Below are positions 7,496 to 14,348 of a DNA stretch of 19,642 bases, piece by piece; the first letter of the stretch is position 1, and each line of letters starts with the position of its first letter. Position numbers and translations under genes: made by a program. The stretch comes from Gemmatimonadota bacterium (GTDB taxonomy: Bacteria > Latescibacterota > UBA2968): NCBI GenBank assembly GCA_002714465.1, contig PAXL01000031.1:34351-53992 (forward strand). The letters run 5' to 3'. The notes under the pieces were generated by a model that was not told where the DNA came from, made no database searches, and saw only the letters and a list, made by a program, of their open reading frames with translations.

Positions 7496-7504
7496 CCAAT
7501 CCAT
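7490..7504 (+). other. Core-site-like sequence at the R1/cassette junction
   Basis: GGAATACCAATCCAT matches the tRNA-Met anticodon stem-loop GGAATCATAATCCAT (7228-7242) at every position except the three anticodon bases. R2 ends in the same motif with two bases missing (GGAATAAATCCAT, 8802-8814). Inverted arms GGA/TCC around a 7-base centre are the usual form of a tyrosine-recombinase crossover site in an anticodon loop. The role is inferred. Confidence 0.6.
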
Positions 7505-7514
7505 AGTAGACTTT

Positions 7515-8585
7515 ATGAACCAACTTAATATTGCCGTCGTTGGCCTGCGGTTTGGTAGAACCTGGATGAACGGCTTTCGGAATCATCCCGATTGCCGGTT
7601 AATACATCTGTGTGATATCGATGCAGCCGCGCTTGAAAGAGGTGTGTCGGAATCTGGTGTGACTGCGACCTCTAGCCACCTCGATGCGGTGCTGGCGGAT
7701 TCTGACATCGATGCGGTTGCGCTTTTTACACCGGCTCCACTTCACGGAGAGCAGTCAACAGCTGTGCTTCGAGCAGGCAAGCATGTCCTGTCGGCGGTAC
7801 CTGCTGCGACAACGGAAGCGGGGTGTCGGGATATCGTGGTGGCGGCGAGAGAATCAGGGTGTACGTATATGATGGCGGAAAACTGGCCGTATGAGCCGAG
7901 CATCCTCAAGGCGCAAACGATGTATGCCGAAGGTAAACTCGGTACACTGTTCTATGCTGAGGCCGAATATCTGCACCACACGGAATCACTCTGGTACAAG
8001 CCGGACGGCACACCCACCTGGCGACATACCCTGGCACCGCTTTTGTATCCGACACATGGCATCGGCCCTTACCTGCATATGACCGGTGATCGATTCGTAG
8101 AAGTCACGGCACATGCTGTTTCAGGTCAGACGCCGCCAGGATCAGACCCCGGAAGATCTTGGCTGGAAGTGGCGATTATGCGATCGGAAAAGGGATTGGT
8201 GTTCAAGTTGCTCAATACATTTTGTAACGCACATCCCGGAGGGCATTACCTGTCGTTTTACGGTGATAAAGGCAGTTTCGAAACTGGCCGTGGTAAGAAA
8301 GCCCGTAGTCTGGCAACCTACTGGACGATCGGAGATACGCCTAGGGAAATGGCTGCGGAGACTTGCGAATACCCCCCCCTGCCGAACTACGTTCAGGATA
8401 TGGGAGCACACGCAGGACCGGCGATAAGTATCATCGACGACTTTGTAAAATCCATAGCAAACGGTAGTCCCCCTCCGATCGGCCCTGTACTTTCTTCGAA
8501 TATGACGCTGCCTGGTGTTTGCGCCGCAGAATCTATAAGGGCAGGCAGAACGATAAAGATTCCAGATCCGATAGAGTGGTGGTAG
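7515..8585 (+). CDS. Gfo/Idh/MocA-family oxidoreductase (cassette cargo)
   Basis: 356 residues. An N-terminal Rossmann NAD(P)-binding domain starts NIAVVGLRFGRTW (5-17), with G10 and G14 in the dinucleotide loop and an acidic D34/D36 after beta-2. The family strand VALFTPAPLHGEQ is at 68-80. The usual EKP motif after GKHVL is replaced by SAVPAATT (93-100), so the catalytic-region lysine is absent at its normal place. AENWPYEP (about 120-127) and the THGIGPYLH segment (about 178-186) fit the C-terminal alpha/beta substrate domain. Such enzymes oxidise or epimerise sugars and related compounds. No good ribosome site precedes the ATG. Codon use is visibly richer in A/T-ending codons than in neighbours such as the YgiQ-like gene. 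Lying between R1 and R2, it is likely acquired. Confidence 0.85.
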   Translation: MNQLNIAVVGLRFGRTWMNGFRNHPDCRLIHLCDIDAAALERGVSESGVTATSSHLDAVLADSDIDAVALFTPAPLHGEQSTAVLRAGKHVLSAVPAATTEAGCRDIVVAARESGCTYMMAENWPYEPSILKAQTMYAEGKLGTLFYAEAEYLHHTESLWYKPDGTPTWRHTLAPLLYPTHGIGPYLHMTGDRFVEVTAHAVSGQTPPGSDPGRSWLEVAIMRSEKGLVFKLLNTFCNAHPGGHYLSFYGDKGSFETGRGKKARSLATYWTIGDTPREMAAETCEYPPLPNYVQDMGAHAGPAISIIDDFVKSIANGSPPPIGPVLSSNMTLPGVCAAESIRAGRTIKIPDPIEWW

Positions 8586-8652
8586 AAGGAAAAGCGCCTC
8601 TAATTCTTCCTGATATAAGACTCGATGAGGTTGGACGAGCATACTCTCTTGT

Positions 8653-8807
8653 CCAGTGTTCAAAAAGTGTCCATCCAGATATCCAATTTGGTTATTTCAG
8701 ATTTATCGCGATTACACTCCGTTAATGATCCAATCTCTTGGCTGTCAGGTAGTTACGCCAAGACCCTTGTTTATCCAGACGTTTAGGTAAGGACCGGTAT
8801 CGGAATA
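8653..8807 (+). repeat. Direct repeat R2 (155 bp)
   Basis: Second copy of R, abutting the displaced tRNA half at 8808. It contains an intact 7-bp stem (TCTTGGC at 8736-8742 with GCCAAGA at 8757-8763) around a 14-base loop. In R1 the outer pairs of this stem have decayed, and R2 is the better-preserved form. Confidence 0.92.
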
Positions 8808-8855
8808 AATCCATGTGTCGGGGGTTCGAATCCCTCCACCGCTGCCAGAAAACGA
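8808..8855 (+). repeat. Attachment-site copy 2: displaced 3' half of tRNA-Met
   Basis: It contains the T-arm and acceptor strand of tRNA-Met but no D-arm, 5' acceptor strand or promoter, so it is not a functional tRNA. It is directly followed by a strong hairpin (8858-8889), most simply the original terminator of the tRNA gene before insertion. Confidence 0.92.
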
Positions 8856-8857
8856 AA

Positions 8858-8889
8858 AAGGCGCCATCGGTTCTACCGATCGGCGCCTT
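8858..8889. terminator. Bidirectional terminator
   Basis: AAGGCGCC-ATCGG (8858-8870) pairs with CCGAT-C-GGCGCCTT (8876-8889), with one bulged C and loop TTCTA. The minus strand continues TTTTTCG, suiting the end of the PhyH gene at 8914-9804. The plus strand continues CTGTATTCTG. Confidence 0.8.
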
Positions 8890-8913
8890 CTGTATTCTGA
8901 GGATTGCTCACCC

Positions 8914-9804
8914 TCAACAGGTCATCCCGAGACCTTCTCCTCCGTAGTATTGCATCCTCTCTTCCGTCGTCAACGACCCGACGCTTTTCGGCTGGTAATG
9001 CAGCTGAATCCCCCTTCGTCCTTGGTCGCTGCGATTCGAGGGGCTCCCGTGATGGGTCAGACCATGCCAGAAGAGGATTCCACCCGAATCCAGAGGAACC
9101 GGAATACTCTCTTTTACGGCCACCTCTGTATCGCAGATCTGCCAGTCGCGAACCTTGAAGTGTGGGTGTGGACCCCGACGGTGTGATCCGGGTATCACGT
9201 GCATACAGCCATTCTGGACCGTCGCAGGATCGAGGGCAATCCACACCCCGACCACGACCGTATCCGTTGGCACGTTGAAGTAAGCCATATCCTGGTGCCA
9301 TGGCTTCTCTCGCCCAATCCTTGCGGGCTTGAGCAACGCCATATCTTGAAGGTGCATGGGCTCCTCGCCCAGCAACAGGCCCACAACGCGCAGAAGATCA
9401 TCACGATACATGAGCTTCTCAAGCCGTGGCTCGACATCGACGAAGTTGAATACCTTGCGCACTACCGCGCGTCTCGACGCAGGGTCCATGCTCTTGTAAG
9501 CTTCGCGAGCAGAAGCCTCTACCGTCACCGACCTGAACCCGGGTATGGCACCATCTATCAAATCGTAGAGAGCCTCACCTGCCTCGCTAACAGCCTCCTC
9601 GTCCAGCGCGCGATCGACGACCAGATACCCCTGGTCGTGAAACCGCGCGACCGCCTCATCATCGATCGCATCCAGCGTCGAAATATGCTGCGGCCTGCCC
9701 GCCTCAGGGTAAAGTCCTGCCTCGTGATCTTGGACAGAATCCTCCGACAGGTAGCCATCCTCTCGAGTCGAATCCGTTTGGTTCACATTTTTCGCGTTCG
9801 GCAT
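8914..9804 (-). CDS. Phytanoyl-CoA dioxygenase (PhyH) family protein
   Basis: 296 residues from the chosen start. The PhyH opening FHDQGYLVVDRALDEE is at 55-70. The metal site is H170-Q-D172 in KPWHQDMAYF, and the strand GVWIALDPATVQNGCMHVIPGSH (186-208) is very typical of the family. The distal histidine is H251 or H252 in LTHHGSPSNRS, and R263 or R264 would hold 2-oxoglutarate. A low-complexity acidic N-terminal extension of about 45 residues precedes the fold. The frame stays open to an ATG at 9903. I chose 9804 because GGAGGA lies 8 bases before it and the added 33 residues (RRRIFLRRRLE) look like translated leader. It ends 25 bases before the shared terminator. Confidence 0.92.
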   Translation of the reverse strand: MPNAKNVNQTDSTREDGYLSEDSVQDHEAGLYPEAGRPQHISTLDAIDDEAVARFHDQGYLVVDRALDEEAVSEAGEALYDLIDGAIPGFRSVTVEASAREAYKSMDPASRRAVVRKVFNFVDVEPRLEKLMYRDDLLRVVGLLLGEEPMHLQDMALLKPARIGREKPWHQDMAYFNVPTDTVVVGVWIALDPATVQNGCMHVIPGSHRRGPHPHFKVRDWQICDTEVAVKESIPVPLDSGGILFWHGLTHHGSPSNRSDQGRRGIQLHYQPKSVGSLTTEERMQYYGGEGLGMTC

Positions 9805-10123
9805 CTCTAATCTCCTCCGTAAGAATATCCGTCGACGCATTCCGGAGGTCAACACACCCTTGAAGGCATCAGCCTTATGGCCGGTAGAGTCGTCGAACGT
9901 CATCCTGGAGTCATAGATCGAGGTTCTTCTTCGGCCGTCAGGGCCGCCAGCACAACATTGGCAGACCCTGATTCGGACAAGAAGAAACCTGCTCGAACTC
10001 GCCCACCTTTGTCCGCAAGGCTTATCCCATGCCCTGAGTCTTTGGCAGATAACCCGTTATCTTCAACTGGCACAGGGTTGCCCCCACAACCCCACCCCGG
10101 CAAATCGTGCACAAAGCATTAGG
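9805..10123. other. Divergent intergenic region without a gene
   Basis: About 320 bases between two divergent starts. It should hold promoters for both, but I see none I would defend. Minor structures are an imperfect inverted repeat (AGGTTCTTCTT near 9920 with AAGAAGAAACCT near 9980) and a 6-bp hairpin GGGTTG/CAACCC at 10075-10092. A 70-codon open frame on the minus strand has no ribosome site or recognisable protein. Confidence 0.4.
9813..9818 (-). promoter_or_regulatory. Ribosome binding site deciding the PhyH start at 9804
   Basis: GGAGGA on the minus strand, 8 bases before the ATG at 9804; a near-consensus site. Confidence 0.7.
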
Positions 10124-10219
10124 ATGAAAGTATCAAGAAATGAAAAACCGACTTTAATATTTATCGTGTATTCCATTATAGCCTCTCTTCTTGCTCCAAA
10201 TACAAACTACAGACTTTGA
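10124..10219 (+). other. Signal-peptide reading frame, shifted against the following gene
   Basis: ATG at 10124 opens MKVSRNEKPTLIFIVYSIIA then SLLAPNTNYRL and a TGA at 10217. Its basic start, hydrophobic core and small residues near the end form a convincing secretion signal. The frame overlaps the first codons of the dockerin-repeat ORF. Skipping one base near 10213 would join LLAPNTN directly to TDFDGNGTVDF. This looks like the true 5' end of the next gene. Confidence 0.6.
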
Positions 10220-12266
10220 CGGCAATGGCACGGTTGATTTTGCCGATTTCTTGAGCTTTGCCAGTGCATTCGGTTCCACATATACTCACCACGACCTGAA
10301 CGGCAACGACAGAGTGGATTTCCCTGATTTCCTGGTGTTCGCCACACAATTCTCTTCAGAAGGACAGAGTTCGATGCCAGATACAGCAGAAGCAGCCGTC
10401 TCGGGCTTCGACCAGCGTGTCGACACCATGTTCCGCGCCGAATCCGGCAAACCGCTGGTGCGTGCAAATAAAAAGAAGCCGCTTGGACCTGGGCGAGGAA
10501 ATTACGTACGAGCCTACTCGTACTCCATGGTGGGGTTTGCCGCACGCTGTCTCTATTTAAACGAGATGCTGCACGAGGCCAATGCTGGGCTGGCCGAAAA
10601 TGCCCAGCACTACCTCGACAATCCTCTGGATATCAATGATCGCGACAGTTTTCACTGGCACGCGGAGATCGTCATGCGGCTGATCGAGATGTACGGCAGT
10701 GGCGGCAGTAAGCACGCCGGTCGCATCACGAAGGAGACCGAAGCCCTCGCGCTCAAGCCGATCTGGGAGTACGTCAGGAAGGTCTCCTGGCTTGGCAAAG
10801 CAGAGTACGAGAAGTCAAAAACATGGCATATCTACCTGTCAGAGAATCACCATGCCATGAGTTTTACCGTCTGCTGGCAGTTTGCCAAGATCGCGAAGGA
10901 TCGAGCCGAATACAGGGATCTCAAGTATGATGACGGCGCTACGGCGGCGGAGCATTACCGGGCATGGAACGCATATTTTGTGGTCTATTGCCGGGAGCGT
11001 GCGCGCAAGAGCCCGTGTATCGAGATGATGAGCGATAACTACAACAGCACACTCATCAAGGGATTCTACAATTTCTACGACTTTGGCGAACCGCAGGTGA
11101 GGCGGTCGGCCGGGCTGTTGCTCGATCTTTACTTTGCCTACTGGGCTCAGGAACAGATTGACGGCGTTCAGGGTGGTGGACGGTCGCGCATCTACTTTTA
11201 TAACGGGCTAAGTCAGAACCGGAACCACGGAAACGCACCGTTGGCCTGGTTCTACTTCGGCATTGGCAAGCAGCCGACAGTCTATGGCCACGACACGAAC
11301 GCGGCCCTCAGCGACTACCGTCCACCAGCCGTGGTGGCCTATATCGCGATCGACGTGCAAGGACGCGGTCGTTACGAGGTACGGCAGCGTCCCCAGGGTC
11401 TGGGGACACAGGGTCGTCCCATGACAACGGCTGTCACAACAGTGCCAACCGAGATGCGCACCGATGGCGGTGGCATTCTGCGTTATTCCTATTGTGATCC
11501 CGCCTTCATCGTGGGAACGCCGATGACGGAAGCGAGGCCCCTAAACGATTGGGCTGCGATCAGCGCTCAGAATCGCTGGCAGGGCGTGATCTTTTCGGGA
11601 AAGCACGACGCACGAATTGTACCGACCGTACTTCCACAAGATTCTCGGGTGGCCAACAATGCGTTCTGGTCGGTACAGAGCAAGGGCAGCTTGATCACGC
11701 AAAAACTGAAATACCACAAGCGCGGCACCGACATGATTGTCTGGATGTCGAAAGAAGGGCTGAGCGCCCCCGTGGAAGAGGATGGCGTGGTCTTTGTAGA
11801 AGCCGAGAACGCCTATGCGGCGGTGCGGGTTGTTTGGGGTGGTTACAAGTGGATGGAAACAGAGTTGCCGGCGGAGCTTCGCGACCGCCTGGAACGACTC
11901 GCCCCCGCCGGCGCGTTCAACACGACGCGCTTCATACCCGAAAACGCGACCATGGTCCTCAACGAAGAGTACGCCCCTGTGATTCTCGAGGTCATGGCGA
12001 AGGGTGACATAAAAAGCTTCGACGCCTTCAAGGCGAAGATAAAAGGCTGTGAGATGAGAATGGATGCCGCCATCCTCAGATACACCACGATCTACGGTGA
12101 TGCGTTGACCTTTGACACCAGCTTTGCAGAAACGCCCAGCATTAACGGCAAGCGGGTCAACTACGCTCCGCAGAAGGTCTTTGAAAGCCCTTTTCTCAAT
12201 GCCGACTACAACAGCGGTGTCGTTACCATCAGTAAGGGAACGCGGAAGAAGGTGCTGGAATTCTGA
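10191..12266 (+). CDS. Dockerin-repeat protein with large uncharacterised (possibly lyase- or hydrolase-like) body
   Basis: 691 residues from a TTG that has no ribosome site. A TAG lies four codons upstream in frame, so the intact protein probably starts at 10124 through a one-base shift. Two calcium-loop-like repeats open it: DFDGNGTVDFADFLSFASAF (8-27) and DLNGNDRVDFPDFLVFATQF. After a linker the body (about 85-400) is alpha-helical with many aromatic and His/Asn residues (DSFHWHAEI, SENHHAMSF, MSDNYNSTLIKGFYNFYDF, NRNHGNAPLAWFYFG). About 400-690 is strand-rich. An alpha-toroid plus beta-sandwich, as in polysaccharide lyases and some glycosidases, is plausible, but I do not recognise a family or catalytic motif. 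It is probably exported. Confidence 0.75.
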   Translation: MLQIQTTDFDGNGTVDFADFLSFASAFGSTYTHHDLNGNDRVDFPDFLVFATQFSSEGQSSMPDTAEAAVSGFDQRVDTMFRAESGKPLVRANKKKPLGPGRGNYVRAYSYSMVGFAARCLYLNEMLHEANAGLAENAQHYLDNPLDINDRDSFHWHAEIVMRLIEMYGSGGSKHAGRITKETEALALKPIWEYVRKVSWLGKAEYEKSKTWHIYLSENHHAMSFTVCWQFAKIAKDRAEYRDLKYDDGATAAEHYRAWNAYFVVYCRERARKSPCIEMMSDNYNSTLIKGFYNFYDFGEPQVRRSAGLLLDLYFAYWAQEQIDGVQGGGRSRIYFYNGLSQNRNHGNAPLAWFYFGIGKQPTVYGHDTNAALSDYRPPAVVAYIAIDVQGRGRYEVRQRPQGLGTQGRPMTTAVTTVPTEMRTDGGGILRYSYCDPAFIVGTPMTEARPLNDWAAISAQNRWQGVIFSGKHDARIVPTVLPQDSRVANNAFWSVQSKGSLITQKLKYHKRGTDMIVWMSKEGLSAPVEEDGVVFVEAENAYAAVRVVWGGYKWMETELPAELRDRLERLAPAGAFNTTRFIPENATMVLNEEYAPVILEVMAKGDIKSFDAFKAKIKGCEMRMDAAILRYTTIYGDALTFDTSFAETPSINGKRVNYAPQKVFESPFLNADYNSGVVTISKGTRKKVLEF

Positions 12267-12648
12267 ATCAGAGAGAGGCTTCAGTGGTTGATGTGGCGTG
12301 CGGGGCGTGAAAAGAAAAAGCAGAAAACCATTGTCTATAGCCTGCACTCCATTTCTACCCCTTTAATCGGGACACCGGTGGCGAAGATCTCGCTCAGTGA
12401 CATCTCCGCTCCGATACCGGTTTCAGCTATGGCGTCTGCCCGGATTCCGGCTAGGCAACGACCGACTCCCTGCGATCAATAGGGGTTATGCCTTTGAGTA
12501 TATAATCGGATCAGGCAGCCCGAGCAGCGCTAGGCAAGCCACCCCGCAGGTGCGTCCGTGCCAGTAACGCGGTATTTTCCTTGAACGGTTCGCGCCTTGG
12601 CCATTCCCCTAAACCGCCACCGTATCGCTACATTCTGAGGAAGCTCAA
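12267..12648. other. Intergenic region, possibly holding a gene remnant
   Basis: About 380 bases. On the minus strand, 12335-12475 reads without a stop as GVGRCLAGIRADAIAETG then IGAEMSLSEIFATGVPIKG and MECRL before a TAG. This resembles the C-terminal end of a metabolic enzyme, but there is no start and it is closed upstream by a TGA. The 5' part of the region carries no clear promoter. Just before the sulfatase start is a good ribosome site, GAGGAA (12637-12642). Confidence 0.3.
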
Positions 12649-14124
12649 TTGCCTTACCAGCCCAACATACTGCTCATCATGACCGATCAGCACCGACTTT
12701 CCGCCGTCGGTGCCTACAAAAACTCCCCCCTACACGCCGATTCGCCTTGCCAAACGCCGCACATTGACCGGCTAGCGAAGGAAGGAATCCGCTTCGACAC
12801 AGTCTACACAACGTGTCCGGTCTGCAGTCCTGCACGCGGTACCGTCATCACGGGACAGTATCCACACGGTCACGGGATCTCCTCGAACGCACACAACCTG
12901 GGATCGAGTGTCCACGAGCTGCCCGATAGCCCAGACCTGCTCTCACGCAGGCTTGGCGACGCCGGATATACGTGCGGTTACACCGGCAAGTGGCATCTCG
13001 GAAACGGGAAATCCTCAGCTTATGGTGTGGAGATGGATCCTGCTTTGCCATCCACCAGAGGTTTTGTCGGTCAGGACTTCTTCGGGCACGGAGGTGGAGG
13101 ATTCGGCTACACGGAGTACCGGTCCTACTTGGAACAGAACGGATTCACCCACGAGATAGAGCCGTGGACTGAAGGTACGACTCAAATTCTTCCCACGGGT
13201 CAGCTCTCCGGACCGCTGGAGTCTACAGTTCCCTATTTCCTCGCGAGCCATACCTGCGACCTGATCGATCGTTTCCGAGACACACCGAGCTTCATCTGGC
13301 ACAACTTTTGGGGACCACACGGTCCCTATTATGCCCCAGGTGAGTATCTCGAGCGATACCGCGACGTTGAGATCCCGAGATGGCCGAACTACGACTGGGA
13401 GTCCCGCACGACACCCGGACCCCACCACGTTAAAATCCATCCGGAGCACGAAAAGCTAGAATGGGATGACTGGGCTACGGCTATTCGGTATTACTATGCG
13501 TTCACCACACTGATCGATCAGCAAATCGGTCGCATCTACGACCACCTAGAAACTACGGGCGCACTCTCGAACACGATCATCATCTTCACAGCCGATCACG
13601 GCGAAACGGCAGGGAGTCACGGTGGGCTGACTGACAAAGGCTGGCAGCACTTCGAGGAAATCCAGAGAATCCCGATGATCGTCAGGTTCCCGGATGGCAG
13701 AGGGGCGGGTGAAACAAGGGAGGGGCTGGTATCGCTCGCAGACCTTTATCCGACGATACTCGATGTCGCCGGCGGATCGAGCCCCGATGGCATCCACGGC
13801 CGATCGTTGATGCCACTGATTGAAAATCCAAGCACATCCTGGCGTGATCACGTGGTCGTGGAGTTCGGCGGTGTCAACAACCTCGCGGCGACACTTCGCA
13901 CCTGCGTCAAAGACGGCTTCAAATACGGTTACAGCGCAGGATTCCCCGACCAGCTATACGACCTTCTCTCGGATCCCCACGAAACCACAAACCTCGCAGA
14001 AGCTACAGCTCATCTGGACAGGCTAAACGACCTGAGGCAGACTTTATCTGATTGGATGACCGAGTACGACGATCCGGTTAGAGGCATATACAACCAGGGG
14101 CTCAGGTATTACTTGGGAAGTTAG
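12649..14124 (+). CDS. Type I (formylglycine-dependent) sulfatase
   Basis: 491 residues. Hydrolyses sulfate esters, most likely on carbohydrates here. The modified-cysteine motif is C59-S-P-A-R63, the CxPxR signature converted to formylglycine; the maturation enzyme is not in the window. Metal and active-site segments are visible: NILLIMTDQHR (6-16, with DQ where many sulfatases have DD), GKWHLG (113-118), FTADHGE (313-319) and K330 in LTDKGWQ. The C-terminal fifth carries the usual LYDLLSDPHETTNLA strand. The start is TTG with GAGGAA six bases before it. No signal peptide follows, so the enzyme is predicted to be cytoplasmic. It lies downstream of the dockerin-repeat gene but about 380 bases away, so is probably transcribed separately. 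Confidence 0.95.
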   Translation: MPYQPNILLIMTDQHRLSAVGAYKNSPLHADSPCQTPHIDRLAKEGIRFDTVYTTCPVCSPARGTVITGQYPHGHGISSNAHNLGSSVHELPDSPDLLSRRLGDAGYTCGYTGKWHLGNGKSSAYGVEMDPALPSTRGFVGQDFFGHGGGGFGYTEYRSYLEQNGFTHEIEPWTEGTTQILPTGQLSGPLESTVPYFLASHTCDLIDRFRDTPSFIWHNFWGPHGPYYAPGEYLERYRDVEIPRWPNYDWESRTTPGPHHVKIHPEHEKLEWDDWATAIRYYYAFTTLIDQQIGRIYDHLETTGALSNTIIIFTADHGETAGSHGGLTDKGWQHFEEIQRIPMIVRFPDGRGAGETREGLVSLADLYPTILDVAGGSSPDGIHGRSLMPLIENPSTSWRDHVVVEFGGVNNLAATLRTCVKDGFKYGYSAGFPDQLYDLLSDPHETTNLAEATAHLDRLNDLRQTLSDWMTEYDDPVRGIYNQGLRYYLGS

Positions 14125-14153
14125 CCTCTACCGCTGGGGGCTAGCGGGAGAGG
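14125..14153 (+). terminator. Hairpin directly after the sulfatase stop
   Basis: CCTCT-A-CCGCT pairs with AGCGG-G-AGAGG (10 bp with one A.G mismatch, loop of seven). No T-run follows, so it may slow decay rather than terminate. GGCCTAGGCC, a 10-bp palindrome, comes next. Confidence 0.35.
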
Positions 14154-14169
14154 GCCTAGGCCTGATCCC

Positions 14170-14322
14170 ATGCCCCCATCCAAGGATGCGTCGATCATCT
14201 ACACTGGCGCCAGGGAAATAAACGAAGAGGACCTGAAGCGCTGGCTGAAGAAATCGAAGAAGATCCAGTGGGACTGCAAGAACATCGTCAAGAGGAAGGG
14301 GCGGTTGGAGAGGTTGCGTTAG
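14170..14322 (+). CDS. Short lysine-rich ORF, unknown function
   Basis: 50 codons from ATG to TAG: MPPSKDASIIYTGAREINEE then DLKRWLKKSKKIQWDCKNIV and a basic tail. Composition is balanced and protein-like, with one tryptophan pair and a basic helix, and codons mostly end in G or C like the neighbours. No ribosome site is at proper spacing (GGGAGAGGG is about 15 bases away). It is in the same frame as the sulfatase stop, 15 codons downstream, so it might also be a decayed extension. No family recognised. Confidence 0.4.
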   Translation: MPPSKDASIIYTGAREINEEDLKRWLKKSKKIQWDCKNIVKRKGRLERLR

Positions 14323-14348
14323 TACGTCCCGAAAAGAGGGTAACCCCC

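Larger units (their letters stand above)
7236..8807 (+). mobile_element. Integrase-less element(s) inserted in tRNA-Met, carrying a Gfo/Idh gene
   Basis: The 48-bp tRNA 3' half at 7236-7283 recurs at 8808-8855, exactly 1572 bp later, with a single substitution. That is the classic trace of integration at a tRNA gene. Between the copies lie a terminator hairpin, repeat R1, one oxidoreductase gene and repeat R2, and no recombinase gene. R1 and R2 both end in a sequence resembling the tRNA anticodon stem-loop. The whole can therefore be read as two units: a gene-less one of about 262 bp (7236-7497) and a 1310-bp one (7498-8807) with the gene. Mobilisation in trans by a tyrosine recombinase is an inference. 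Confidence 0.75.

Noticed and set aside
7341..8807. R repeats as insertion-sequence ends or a CRISPR-like array
   Set aside because: There is no transposase and R1/R2 are direct rather than inverted. There are only two copies of 155 bp, too long and too few for CRISPR.
8808..8846. Second tRNA-Met gene
   Set aside because: Only the 3' half is present; the D-arm and 5' acceptor strand are absent.
11541..12347. 268-codon minus-strand open frame
   Set aside because: Antisense of the dockerin-repeat gene, with no recognisable domain. Its stretch over 12267-12347 does not match the possible remnant frame.
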